Notes: generated by a model from the letters alone, not told the origin. Shown: positions 20,390-29,278, numbered from the stretch's first letter. The stretch: DNA of 64,000 nt from Desulfotruncus arcticus DSM 17038 (GCF_900113335.1 NZ_FOOX01000019.1:48997-112996); one strand, 5' to 3'. A program made the numbers and translations.

Positions 20390-20421
20390 GTAAACTAAAA
20401 TGCTATAGGTGAGGTGGAAAA

Positions 20422-21138
20422 TTGTCCAAAGAAAAGTTGATCGTAGCCCTTGACGTTAATAACAGAGCGGAAGCCATGTCCCTGGTTAAGGAACTGGCCG
20501 GTGTAACAGACTTTTTTAAAGTGGGGATGGAGTTGTTCTACTCCGAGGGCGTCGGTATCGTCCGGGAAATTGCTGCAGCAGGGGCTAAAGTTTTTCTGGA
20601 TTTAAAGCTGCACGACATCCCCAATACTGTTGGGCGGGCGGCCCGGGTGCTGGTGCGGTCCGGGGCTTCGATTATCAATGTGCACGCTGCCGGGGGCGGA
20701 GCCATGATGCGGGCCGCCGGCGATTCCGCCCGTGAAGAAGCCGCGAAGTTGGGGCTGCCGGCGCCTGCGGTGGTGGCGGTTACTGTTTTAACCAGCATAG
20801 ACAGTAATGCTTTCACCAGGGAAATGGGGTATACCGGTGCAATTGAAGACCGGGTGCGCACCTGGGCACTGCTTGCCCGGGAGTCCGGACTGGATGGAGT
20901 GGTATGCTCGCCGCGGGAAATTAAAATGGTTCGCAAAGCATGTGGGCCGGATTTTAAAATTATTACCCCTGGGATCAGGCCGGCCGGGTCTGATTTAAAT
21001 GACCAGCGCAGGGTAATGACGCCGGGTGAGGCGATCAAGGCCGGTGCCAGCCAGATTGTGATTGGCCGGCCTGTTACCGGTGCGCCGGACCGGTGCGCGG
21101 CGGCAGCGGCTATATTGGCCGAATTGTCCGGCGCTTAA
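20422..21138 (+). CDS. pyrF: Orotidine 5'-phosphate decarboxylase
   Basis: It carries out the last step to UMP. The 238-aa barrel shows A-L-D-V near residue 8-11, the catalytic D-L-K-L-H-D-I-P-N-T (Lys-Asp pair) near residues 60-69, and the phosphate loop P-G-I-R with V-I-G-R-P near the end. The TTG start at 20422 follows GAGGTGG. No pyrE is present in this window, so orotate phosphoribosyltransferase must be encoded elsewhere. Confidence 0.97.
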   Translation: MSKEKLIVALDVNNRAEAMSLVKELAGVTDFFKVGMELFYSEGVGIVREIAAAGAKVFLDLKLHDIPNTVGRAARVLVRSGASIINVHAAGGGAMMRAAGDSAREEAAKLGLPAPAVVAVTVLTSIDSNAFTREMGYTGAIEDRVRTWALLARESGLDGVVCSPREIKMVRKACGPDFKIITPGIRPAGSDLNDQRRVMTPGEAIKAGASQIVIGRPVTGAPDRCAAAAAILAELSGA

Positions 21139-21162
21139 TCTGATTTGGGGTGGTGTTTTACT

Positions 21163-22050
21163 TTGAAATTAAATAAAATAACGGAAAATGTATACTACAT
21201 AGATTCTGCCGTCAATATGGGCTTGATTGTAAATGAAGCCAACGAAGCATTGTTGGTGGATACCGGGATTGACGACAGTGTGGCGCGCAAGGTCAAAAGG
21301 CTGGTGGAGGAATGCGGCTATAAACTGCGGGGAATTATACTCACCCACGCCCACGCGGACCACTGCGGCGGGGCTCCCCATCTGGTAAAAACAACAGGGG
21401 CGGCTGTTTATGCAACTGCAACAGAAAAACCGGTGCTGGAATGCCCGGTTCTGGAACCTGTTTACCTATTTGGCGGCGCTTACCCTCCGGCACCTTTCCA
21501 TAATAAATTTTTCCTGGCCGGCGGAGTGGGTGTTGATGAAGTTATCGCGCCCGGTGCACAAAAAATCTGCGGGTGCGAGGTTGAAATAGTTGATCTGGCC
21601 GGACATACTTTGGGCCAGGCGGGTGTGGCGGTTGCAGGAGTGCTTTTCTGTGCTGATTCCGTAATTGCCCCCGGGGTTATTGATAAACACGGGATCCCCC
21701 TGAACGCGGACCTGGCAGGCGCGCTGGAAACGTTCAACCGTCTTGAGGGCAGGCGGGAAAACTATTACCTGCCTGCCCATGGAACACTGGTGGAGGATAT
21801 AGTCCCGGTGGTCGGCGCCAACCGTCAGAGAGTTATTGATACCATGGAATGCATCAAAGGCTTACTGGAAAGTCCTAAAACCGTTGAGGAAATTCTTGCC
21901 GTAGCCTGCAGTAATTTTAATATAAATATTAACAACATGGGGCAGTATTACTTAATGCAGCTGACCATAATGGCCTACCTCTCATATCTGGTTGACCGGA
22001 AGGAAATCACAACAGAGTACTCCGGAAACAGACAGAGTTTTAAAAAATAA
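21163..22050 (+). CDS. Metallo-beta-lactamase-fold hydrolase
   Basis: A 295-aa MBL-fold protein with the metal motif T-H-A-H-A-D-H-C-G-G (about residues 58-67), a further metal Asp in F-C-A-D-S-V and a His in L-P-A-H-G-T-L-V. The C-terminal 60 residues form a helical extension. The TTG at 21163 follows GGGTGGTG, 24 nt after pyrF, so it may be co-transcribed with the pyr genes although its substrate is unknown. Glyoxalase II or related hydrolases are possible but not demonstrable. Confidence 0.8.
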   Translation: MKLNKITENVYYIDSAVNMGLIVNEANEALLVDTGIDDSVARKVKRLVEECGYKLRGIILTHAHADHCGGAPHLVKTTGAAVYATATEKPVLECPVLEPVYLFGGAYPPAPFHNKFFLAGGVGVDEVIAPGAQKICGCEVEIVDLAGHTLGQAGVAVAGVLFCADSVIAPGVIDKHGIPLNADLAGALETFNRLEGRRENYYLPAHGTLVEDIVPVVGANRQRVIDTMECIKGLLESPKTVEEILAVACSNFNININNMGQYYLMQLTIMAYLSYLVDRKEITTEYSGNRQSFKK

Positions 22051-22242
22051 TCCCCCCATGCCGCTAAATTATTTCGAGATTAATAGACGCCAGACGCATA
22101 AGGGAATTACGTGATGAGGAAGGGATGCAGATTCGCACCCATAATGAATGATAGGGCAGACTTGGGTCAACCAAGGCAGCTGCATTTTATAACCTTATTC
22201 CCATTTACGCAGTTATACTTGCACAGTTATTTCTCAGTCTGC

Positions 22243-22260
22243 TGTACCCTAAAGGGTACA
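22243..22260. promoter_or_regulatory. TGTACCCT-AA-AGGGTACA palindrome
   Basis: A perfect 8-bp inverted repeat with a 2-bp centre in the 556-bp gap before the CoA-disulfide reductase gene. The TACCC...GGGTA core resembles CsoR-family operator half-sites and the element 22484-22499 downstream. A stem GGGATA-TTAAT-TATCCC follows at 22280-22296. Confidence 0.45.
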
Positions 22261-22442
22261 ATACTGTTTTTACTCAAGAGGGATATTAATTATCCCTGTT
22301 ATCTCTGGTTAAAATAACCCCAACAATCAGGCCAAATATTTAACACAGTTTGCCACAACACAAAAGCATACCCTGCCACGGTATAAAACTTTTTTATTCT
22401 TTAATTACCTAGTGCTACTTATAAGTAGTTATGGTTCACCAC

Positions 22443-22471
22443 TTGACAAACTAACCAAAGAGTAATATTTT
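22443..22471 (+). promoter_or_regulatory. Sigma-A-type promoter of the CoA-disulfide reductase gene
   Basis: TTGACA at 22443-22448 and TATTTT at 22466-22471 are separated by 17 bp. The -10 box overlaps the left arm of the long inverted repeat. Confidence 0.65.
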
Positions 22472-22518
22472 AACCTTATACATATACCCATGGGGGTATG
22501 GGTATAAGGTTAAAATAT
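22465..22518. promoter_or_regulatory. Long inverted repeat with a CsoR/CstR-like core operator
   Basis: Perfect 16-bp arms ATATTTTAACCTTATA (22465-22480) and its complement (22503-22518) enclose ATACCC-ATGG-GGGTAT (22484-22499). The core has the TACCC-N-GGGTA form of operators bound by CsoR/CstR/RcnR-family repressors. It covers the -10 box and expected transcription start. CstR regulates persulfide-detoxifying genes in Staphylococcus, matching the downstream gene; no csoR-like gene is in the window. Confidence 0.6.
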
Positions 22519-22606
22519 ATTTTCCCCCTAGTTGCATGCGGCACAATCAAAAGGATAAAGCTGTTCAAAAAAAGTTTTTTTTAGGAATGATAGGAGGAGA
22601 TAAAAT

Positions 22607-24331
22607 ATGTCTGCTAACAAAATAGTTGTTATCGGCGGTGTGGCAACCGGGCCGAAAGCGGCAGCAAGAGCCAGGCGCTGTGATCCTAAAGCGGAAATAA
22701 CCATTATCGAAAAAGGTGATTTTCTTTCCTATGCCGGGTGTGGAATGCCTTTTTATATCGGCGGCATTGTAAAGGAACCCAATGATCTGATGAGCAGCCC
22801 CATCGGGGTTGTCCGTGACGCCTCTTTTTTTAAAAGTGTCAAGGATATTAACGTGCTTACCAGAACAAAAGCTGAGACAATTGACTGCAGCGCCAAAACA
22901 GTTGAAGTAATTGAGCTGTCAAGTGGAGAAAAAAAGAAAATTCCCTATGACAAGTTAGTACTGGCTACCGGTAGCAATGCCAACCGGCCGCCAATCCCCG
23001 GCATTAACCTTAGTAATGTGTATACACTGGGCAATATGAACGATGCTATTGCTATTAAACAAGCCTTGCTAAAAGCTGAAGTTAATAAAATGGTTTTAGT
23101 CGGAGCCGGTCTGATTTCCCTGGAACTGGCACATGCCATTCAAGAGCTAAAACCGGGTATGGACATTACTATCGTTGAGCTGATGGAATATTTGATGCCT
23201 GCTCAATTGGATCCGGAAATTGCCGCTCTGGTGGGCAAACATCTGAAGCAAAAGGGAATAAAACTGTTAACGTCCCAAAAAGTATCCGGCTTTGAGGGGC
23301 AGGGACAGGTACAAAAGGTAAATACAGTAACAGATACTCTTGACGCTGATTTAGTAGTAGTATCCGCCGGTGCCCGCCCTGAAGTTGAACTGGCAGTAAA
23401 AGCCGGAATAAAGCTGGGACCCACCGGAGCTATAGCTGTTAATGAATATATGCAAACCAGCGACCCTGATATCTATGCCGGAGGTGATTGTGCAGAGAAT
23501 GTTCATTTTGTAACTAAAAAACCGGTCTATATCCCAATGGGCTCTACTGCAAACCGTCACGGGCGGGTGATCGGTGACAATGTGACCGGGGGAAAAGACA
23601 CCTTCCCCGGCGTTCTGGGTACCACAATTGTAAAAGTATTTGATTTTAATGTAGGACGCACTGGAGTTAGTGAAACTGAAGCTAAAAAGCTGGGTTATGG
23701 GGTTACCACCTTTATTTGTCCAAACCCGGACCGTGCCCATTTCTATCCGGGGCACAATTTGATTGTAATCAAGCTCATTGCTGACAGCAAGACCCGGAAG
23801 CTGGTCGGTGCTCAAATAGTGGGAACGGGAGATGTTAATAAACGGTTGGATGTGGCAGTGGCTGCGATCAGCATGGGAACCACGGTTGATCAACTGGCTA
23901 ATTTTGATCTTGCCTATGCCCCGCCGTTTGCCACTGCTATGGATGCTATGACCCATGCCGCCAATTCCCTGCGCAATAAACTGGACGGGCGGGCCAAATC
24001 TATCAGTTCCCTGCAGGTTAAAGAAAAACTGGACAGAGGAGAGGATTTTATTCTTCTGGATGTCCGTTCCCCCAAAGAATATGAGGAAGCCAGACTGCCT
24101 TATGCTAATGTTAAATTGATTCCGCTGGGTAAATTACGCGAACGGCTTGGGGAGCTGCCCAAAGATAAAGAAATTGTTACCTTTTGTAAGTTAAGTATGA
24201 GAGGCTATGAGGCGCAGGGCATCCTGGAAGGTGAAGGGTTTACAAATGTTAAGTTCTTCGAGGGTGGAATTGCCGCCTGGCCCTTTGAGGTTGATACCGA
24301 AAAATTTAAGGAGGTCAAAACAAATGCCTGA
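22607..24331 (+). CDS. CoA-disulfide/NADH-dependent persulfide reductase with C-terminal rhodanese domain
   Basis: A 574-aa flavoprotein: an N-terminal FAD/NAD disulfide reductase module (residues 1-450) with the active-site Cys45 in S-Y-A-G-C-G-M-P, and the single-Cys arrangement typical of CoADR. The C-terminal rhodanese domain (about 468-570) has Cys527 in C-K-L-S-M-R-G. CoADR-Rhd enzymes reduce CoA persulfides, polysulfide or CoA disulfide with NAD(P)H. It starts with ATG after AGGAGGAG and overlaps the next gene by 8 bp. The promoter carries a CsoR/CstR-like operator, fitting persulfide control. Confidence 0.9.
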   Translation: MSANKIVVIGGVATGPKAAARARRCDPKAEITIIEKGDFLSYAGCGMPFYIGGIVKEPNDLMSSPIGVVRDASFFKSVKDINVLTRTKAETIDCSAKTVEVIELSSGEKKKIPYDKLVLATGSNANRPPIPGINLSNVYTLGNMNDAIAIKQALLKAEVNKMVLVGAGLISLELAHAIQELKPGMDITIVELMEYLMPAQLDPEIAALVGKHLKQKGIKLLTSQKVSGFEGQGQVQKVNTVTDTLDADLVVVSAGARPEVELAVKAGIKLGPTGAIAVNEYMQTSDPDIYAGGDCAENVHFVTKKPVYIPMGSTANRHGRVIGDNVTGGKDTFPGVLGTTIVKVFDFNVGRTGVSETEAKKLGYGVTTFICPNPDRAHFYPGHNLIVIKLIADSKTRKLVGAQIVGTGDVNKRLDVAVAAISMGTTVDQLANFDLAYAPPFATAMDAMTHAANSLRNKLDGRAKSISSLQVKEKLDRGEDFILLDVRSPKEYEEARLPYANVKLIPLGKLRERLGELPKDKEIVTFCKLSMRGYEAQGILEGEGFTNVKFFEGGIAAWPFEVDTEKFKEVKTNA

Positions 24332-24677
24332 TGTAAAAAAAATTTTAAACGATTTAATGAATGGAACCAGTGCGGTAGCCCGCCAGCAGCCCGAATTATT
24401 CAAGAGCTTCGGGGGATTTACTAATGAAGTGTTTAAAGAGGGGGCTCTTTCTGTAAAACATAAAGAGCTGACAGCCCTTGCTATTGGCGTCTATGCCAGA
24501 TGCGAGTACTGTATAGTTCACCATGTTTATGCGGCCCTGCAGGCCGGTGCTACCCCGGATGAAATTATGGAAATGGCAGGAGTGGCAATGGCCTTTGGCG
24601 GCGGCCCCTCAATGGCTTATACAGTTACCCTGGTACGAGAGTCCGTCGAAGCTTTTTCCAAAAAGAGTACCTCGTAA
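24324..24677 (+). CDS. AhpD-like/carboxymuconolactone decarboxylase family protein
   Basis: A 117-aa protein with the AhpD core R-C-E-Y-C-I-V-H-H (Cys-x-x-Cys with downstream His) used for thiol redox chemistry. The ATG at 24324 is preceded by AAGGAGG and overlaps the CoA-disulfide reductase stop, so the two are translationally coupled. AhpD can pass electrons from lipoylated proteins to peroxidases. That is suggestive because a lipoyl carrier and lipoamide dehydrogenase follow, but no peroxidase gene is seen. Confidence 0.85.
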   Translation: MPDVKKILNDLMNGTSAVARQQPELFKSFGGFTNEVFKEGALSVKHKELTALAIGVYARCEYCIVHHVYAALQAGATPDEIMEMAGVAMAFGGGPSMAYTVTLVRESVEAFSKKSTS

Positions 24678-24687
24678 TTAAAAAACT

Positions 24688-24709
24688 GAGGCAGCCAAGG
24701 TGCTGCCTC
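24688..24709 (+). terminator. Hairpin after the AhpD-like gene, weak terminator
   Basis: GAGGCAGC pairs with GCTGCCTC around CAAGGT. There is no T-run, so it may be an intra-operon processing stem rather than a terminator. Confidence 0.45.
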
Positions 24710-24731
24710 GCCCTTTAAGGGGGAAAGAAAA

Positions 24732-25028
24732 ATGCTGTTTGAGATAAAATTAGAGAAATTATCATACGATGTCACAGAGAAAAAGGTAACAAGAATCTAT
24801 AAAGGAGTGGGGGACGAGTTAAATGTAGGGGAAATTTTGTTTGATCTTGAGGGTGGGAAAGCCAATATCCCGGTAAAATCAGAATTTAATGGAACTATAG
24901 AAAGTATTTCTGTTGAAGTAGGGCAAGTCGTTAAAATAGGGGATATTTTAGCTGCCGTAAACGGAGAAAAGGCGGAAGCAGAAAGCTCAATAAAAGCCGC
25001 AGGTTATTACGGTTACTTTGGCCTGTAA
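24732..25028 (+). CDS. Free-standing lipoyl (or biotinyl) carrier domain
   Basis: A 98-aa protein consisting essentially of one biotin/lipoyl-attachment hammerhead. Its attachment turn is E-G-G-K-A-N-I-P with Lys43 as the modified residue, in place of the E-S-D-K-A of E2 subunits. Presence of a lipoamide dehydrogenase and a lipoate ligase next to it favours lipoylation over biotinylation. No E1, E2 catalytic domain or glycine cleavage gene is in the window, so the partner enzyme is unknown. Base composition is AT-richer than the upstream genes. Confidence 0.8.
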   Translation: MLFEIKLEKLSYDVTEKKVTRIYKGVGDELNVGEILFDLEGGKANIPVKSEFNGTIESISVEVGQVVKIGDILAAVNGEKAEAESSIKAAGYYGYFGL

Positions 25029-25046
25029 AAACCGCAGGAGTGGGTT

Positions 25047-26443
25047 TTGGAATGTGATATCGTCATCCTTGGGGGGGGACCCGGAGGGTATGTTGCAGCA
25101 ATCCAAGCTGCAAAATTAGGAGCTCAAGTTGTATTAGTAGAGAAGGATACCGTAGGCGGAACCTGCCTTAATAGAGGATGCATCCCAACAAAAGCTATGG
25201 CACGTTTAGCAGAAATTTATAATAATCTAAAAAATGCGGAAGATTTCGGATGCTTTGCCGAAAATATTGGTATTGAAGTCAAAAAAGTAGTGAGCAGAAA
25301 AAATCGGATAGTAAACCAGTTAGTGCAAGGAATTCATCATCTCTTGGATAGGCATAATGTAAAACTTATAAGCGGTCAAGGCGAGATTAGGAATCAGGAA
25401 ACCGTATTTGTTAAAAAAAATATGGAAGAAACGACGATCAAGACAAAGAACATCATCATTGCCACAGGTTCAGCGTCGTCTTTGTTAAATATACCCGGGG
25501 CGGGACTGGAAAATATAATAACCTGTGGTCAGGCTATGCAGCTGGAAGAACTGCCCCGCAAGCTGGTTATTATCGGGGGCGGCGTAATTGCATGGAGTTT
25601 GCCTTCATTTTTGCCAATTTCGGTGTAGAAGTAACCGTTGTTGAATCTCTGAATGAATGTCTATCTGGTTTTGATCAAGACGTGTGCGAAGAAATAACGC
25701 AAATTGCAAGCGATATAGGAATTAGAATGTATTTCGGTGCGAAGGTAGAAGAAATTATTAAAAGTGAAGATGGTATGTGTGTTGTTTCCTTTAACCAACA
25801 AGGAAGAGTAAAGTACATTTTGGCCGAAAAGGTCCTCATGGCAACAGGAAGGAAACCTTTCTTTGAAGGGTTGGGAGTTGAAAAGTTAGGCATAGAACTC
25901 AATAATTCCGGAAGAGGAATTAAAGTCAATGAACGCATGCAAACCAATATCCCCAATATTTATGCTATTGGCGATGTAACTGGCAAATTAATGCTGGCTC
26001 ATGTTGCTTCCCATCAAGCTATGGTAGCCGTCAAAAATATTATGGAAGATCCTTGTCAAATGGAATATAACGCCGTTCCCAGCGCTATTTTTACATATCC
26101 GGAAATAGCAGCTGTAGGTACGTTAGAAAAGGATGCGGTAAAACAGGGACTAGAAATTGAAGTTGGTAAATTCCCCTTTGCTGCCAATGGTAAGGCTTTG
26201 ACCTTGGGCTAAAACAGAGGGTTTATTAAGATAATCAAGGAAAAATCGACGGGTAAGATTATAGGATGTACTATCATAGGGCCACATGCCACAGATCTCA
26301 TTGCAGAACTTGCTTTAGCAGTGAAAAATCAGTTGACAGCAGAACAAATTGGTGAAACCATTCATGCCCACCCCACAACTGCAGAGGTTGTGTATGAAGC
26401 GGCTTTAGCCCTTGAAGGCGGTGCTATTCATTTTTCTGAATAG
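25047..26443 (+). pseudogene. Dihydrolipoyl dehydrogenase, frameshifted
   Basis: The frame encodes a normal E3: N-terminal FAD site I-L-G-G-G-P-G-G-Y, redox disulfide G-G-T-C-L-N-R-G-C-I-P (two Cys), then V-I-I-G-G-G-V-I. Reading frame breaks near 25590, where one base appears missing (GTAATTGCATGGAG where GTAATTGGCATGGAG is expected), and continues in another frame from 25592. A stop TAA at 26210-26212 interrupts the dimerisation domain, which continues in frame to 26443 with H-A-H-P-T-T-A-E. A sequencing error could explain one defect but hardly both. Confidence 0.85.
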
Positions 26444-26447
26444 TAAA

Positions 26448-27434
26448 GTGGACGCGAAAATAATTCGATCATCTTCGCATGACCCCTGGTACAACTTAGC
26501 TTTAGAAGAAACACTTTTAAATCAGGTCCAGGAAAAGCAGATCATACTGTATTTATGGCAAAATGAAAACACAGTGGTGATTGGAAGAAATCAGAATGCC
26601 TGGAAAGAATGTAGATGCAAGCAATTGGAGGATGAAGGGGGAAAACTTGCCCGCAGGCTCTCCGGAGGCGGAGCGGTTTTTCATGATTTGGGGAACCTAA
26701 ACTTTACCTTTATCATGGACAAAAAACTATATGATTTGGAACGACAGCTTGTAGTCATTCTGCAAGCGATAAAAAGATTAGGGGTCGATGCTGAGTTTTC
26801 TGGGCGCAATGACCTTGTGGTTCATGGGAAGAAGTTTTCAGGCAATGCCTTTTATTACAGAACAGATAAAATGTACCACCACGGAACACTGCTGGTAAAC
26901 TCGAACCTGACAAAGCTTACACGCTACCTACAGGTTTCCAGGGAAAAGATCGTGTCCAAGGGAATTGATTCTGTGGAAGCCAGAGTGGTGAACCTATCTA
27001 ATTTAAACGCTAATATTACAATTAAGAGCATGATGGAATGTCTGAAGGAAAGCTTTCTTAATCATTATGGGGGAACCTGGCGGCAAGCAAAAGAGTTTAA
27101 TGCGCCGCTGGATATAGAAAGTTTATATGGTAAATATGCTTCCTGGGAATGGAGATACGGGGAAACCCCTGAATTTAATATCTGTTATTGCCGTAGGTTT
27201 GTTTGGGGGGAAATAGAAATCCGGTTGAGGGTGGAGAACGGGTATATTGCTTCAGTGAAGGTTTACTCAGATGCAATGGAAGTTGATTTAATATATAGTC
27301 TCGCTGAATTTTTAGAACGTCTTCCTTTCAAAAAGGAGAAAATTCTTAGTGCAGTTAGCAGTATACCCGTTACTAAAGGGAAACAATATTTCATTAGAGA
27401 CTTGCGAATATGGTTGGATACAAAATTAGAATAG
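26448..27434 (+). CDS. lplA: Lipoate-protein ligase A
   Basis: It attaches lipoate to carrier proteins via lipoyl-AMP. The 328-aa protein starts with the family segment D-P-W-Y-N-L-A-L-E-E and has R-R-L-S-G-G-G-A-V-F-H-D-L-G-N-L-N-F, the adenylate/lipoate loop, plus G-R-N-D-L-V-V-H-G-K-K-F-S-G-N-A with the catalytic Lys. The GTG at 26448 lies 4 bp after the E3 pseudogene stop, indicating coupling; a longer frame to 26412 is less likely. It presumably modifies the carrier at 24732. Confidence 0.92.
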   Translation: MDAKIIRSSSHDPWYNLALEETLLNQVQEKQIILYLWQNENTVVIGRNQNAWKECRCKQLEDEGGKLARRLSGGGAVFHDLGNLNFTFIMDKKLYDLERQLVVILQAIKRLGVDAEFSGRNDLVVHGKKFSGNAFYYRTDKMYHHGTLLVNSNLTKLTRYLQVSREKIVSKGIDSVEARVVNLSNLNANITIKSMMECLKESFLNHYGGTWRQAKEFNAPLDIESLYGKYASWEWRYGETPEFNICYCRRFVWGEIEIRLRVENGYIASVKVYSDAMEVDLIYSLAEFLERLPFKKEKILSAVSSIPVTKGKQYFIRDLRIWLDTKLE

Positions 27435-27707
27435 GTTAGTACACTAAAGACCGTGGATCAGCGTAATATAAGGATATAAAAGGAATTTACAGGCTATGTA
27501 TACTTCGACAAGCGGCGGTCCGCCTCGACTGTACATAGCGAGGGTAACCGTAAACAAAAGAATCATTTCTTGTGTTTATGTGGCACCTTAAATGAGATTA
27601 GAAGAAGGTAGTTATGATTTGGGGTAGCGCCCGGTCTTCGGCACCAACCGGTAACCCAAGCGCTCCGCTCCTCAAAGTTACCACTGACCGAGGCATCACA
27701 AAAAAAC

Positions 27708-27839
27708 CAGACAGCATATTGGAACTGGGTTGAGGAGATGGTTCTTGCTCCTATTAAAGCGGAACATCCTGATTTATATTTCAGAATATGTGAACGGTAC
27801 AGAAATAACATAGCAAGTCTGAAATACTTCCGTTGGTGA
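27708..27839 (+). pseudogene. Unidentified C-terminal protein fragment in insertion-like debris
   Basis: An open 43-codon stretch without a start codon reads Y-W-N-W-V-E-E-M-V-L-A-P-I-K-A-E-H-P and ends in S-L-K-Y-F-R-W. It looks like the tail of a coding sequence, possibly a transposase, but I cannot name the family. The rest of 27435-27890 holds short palindromes (CTATGTA...TACATAG at 27495-27540) and no gene. Confidence 0.35.
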
Positions 27840-27893
27840 ATGTGCAGGCCGTGGTGGCAAAGCATTCTTCGGCCAGTTGTCTTCTTGGCGACC

Positions 27894-28289
27894 TTATGAT
27901 GGTTTATGTGGGTGCCGGTATAATCCGGCTGTAAAAAGCCACTCTTTAGGTCGGTAAGCTTTCCAGTAAACTCTAAGAATCTCAAGATTAGCTTCAGAAA
28001 GCAGGGCATATCGATCTTTACCGCCTTTGGCATTGCGAATGAACAGTTGCATTTTATCGCTATGAATATCTGAAACTTTAAGGGAGGCCACTTCACTTAG
28101 GCGAAGTCCAGCCCCATAGAGGGTCATAAGAATGCATTTATCTCGCAAATTGTCACAGACGTTAAAAAGGGCTTGGATTTCCTCTTGGGTAAGTATGTCA
28201 GGGAGTTTGCGTGGTTTACGGTGGCGAGGGATACACAGCTTTAAAACATTACAGGAACTACCGCACCAGCGGTTTAGTGCTATGAGCAT
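27894..28289 (-). pseudogene. Tyrosine recombinase (phage integrase/XerD-like) fragment
   Basis: The 131-aa frame has P-R-K-L-P-D-I-L-T-Q-E-E-I-Q-A-L-F and L-Y-G-A-G-L-R-L-S-E-V-A-S-L, containing the first catalytic Arg of tyrosine recombinases. The C-terminal H-x-x-R and Tyr region is lost: after W-L-F the frame shifts, and the continuation in another frame (T-G-T-H-I-N-H) degenerates. The N-terminal domain is also missing and replaced by repeat sequence. A matching N-terminal piece lies at 35744-35908. Confidence 0.8.
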
Positions 28290-28377
28290 AACACGAAGCT
28301 GGTAAATTAGAATTTACCGGAGGGCAACCATGACAAGAATTAACATTGACGGAATACCGTCCCTGATATGGGGTGAG
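28233..28377. repeat. About 145-bp direct repeat, copy 1
   Basis: It is nearly identical to 35999-36144. It spans the recombinase fragment's 5' end, the motif GGTAAATTAGAATTTACC, a ribosome site GGAGGGCAACC and the first 15 codons of the hydrolase gene. The two copies flank a 7.6-kb accessory block. Confidence 0.85.
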
Positions 28378-28938
28378 AAGTCAGACAAGGTGTTTATAGC
28401 CGTACACGGCAAGATGAGCAGTAAGGAGAACTTTACGCATTTTGCTTCCATCGCCGAAAGCAAAGGTTATCAGGTGCTGAGTTTTGATTTGCCGGAACAT
28501 GGAGAACGTAAGAAACAGGCATATGCGTGCAACCCTTGGAATGGCGTTCATGATTTACAGCTTATTATGAATTTCGCCAAGCATAATTGGCCGGAATTAA
28601 ATCTCTATGCGGAAAGTTTGGGAGCCTATTTTAGCCTCCTTGCTTATCAGAAAGAACCGCTTCAAAAATGTCTATTCCTTTCACCTGTATTGAATATGGT
28701 TCATCTGATTGAAAACATGATGAACTGGACGGGAGTAGACACAGCCAAACTTCAGGTACAAAAGGAGATACCAACATCATTTGGAGAAACGCTTTCATGG
28801 GAATATTATAATTTTGCAAGGCAGAATGAAATCAGGCATTGGGGTGCGCCGACAGCAATCTTATGCGGAAGCAAGGACAATTTAACAGACAGAAAAACCG
28901 TTGAAGCAAATTGTTTTAGATACAAATGTAATAAATGA
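28330..28938 (+). pseudogene. Alpha/beta hydrolase, C-terminus replaced by foreign sequence
   Basis: The 202-aa frame encodes an alpha/beta hydrolase with the nucleophile elbow Y-A-E-S-L-G-A and an F-D-L-P-E-H-G loop. The homology stops at about residue 193 (D-R-K-T-V-E-A), and the last 9 residues are read out of frame through a universal stress protein gene. The catalytic His expected near the C-terminus is missing, so the product is probably inactive. The start has GGAGGG upstream and is duplicated at 36097. Confidence 0.8.
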
Positions 28939-29191
28939 AGAATGTCGACAGCAATTTGCCTTAATACTGGAAAACGCAAAAACAATTTTTTCGGACCAGG
29001 GAGTTTCCGTAAACGCAGTCCTAATGCAAGGTGACCCTGCTAGCGTACTAATCAATTACGTAGAAAAGAACGGCATTGACAAGATCATAATAGGCAGCCG
29101 GGGTTTAGGTCTTCTAAAATCGGCTATACTGGGTAGCGTAACCTATAAAGTACTGCATAATGTCAAAATACCTGTAACAGTGATCAAGTAG
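28901..29191 (+). pseudogene. Universal stress protein (UspA), N-terminus missing
   Basis: The 96-aa frame corresponds to the C-terminal two thirds of a UspA domain, with the nucleotide-binding pattern G-S-R-G-L-G-L-L-K-S-A-I-L-G-S-V (G-x2-G-x9-G-S). The usual first strand (K-I-L-V-A-T-D-G-S) is absent because the gene is joined to the truncated hydrolase at about 28895-28905. A TTG at 28901 could start it, but no ribosome site is visible. Confidence 0.75.
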
Positions 29192-29278
29192 ACTCGCAAT
29201 AAAAACTTTAAAGTGTGAATAAACGGGACACAATTATATAGAATAACGCTTGTGGGCAAATGAAAAGGAGGCTGTTGC

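Noticed and set aside
22111..22317. 68-codon open frame upstream of the CoA-disulfide reductase gene
   Set aside because: No ribosome site, no plausible protein pattern, and it crosses a regulatory palindrome.
27630..27700. Integron attC-like imperfect palindrome near the recombinase fragment
   Set aside because: The core GTTRRRY sites and the expected stem architecture are not present.
27563..28096. 177-codon minus-strand frame overlapping the recombinase fragment
   Set aside because: It partly continues the frameshifted recombinase sequence and then reads through unrelated DNA; no independent gene is supported.
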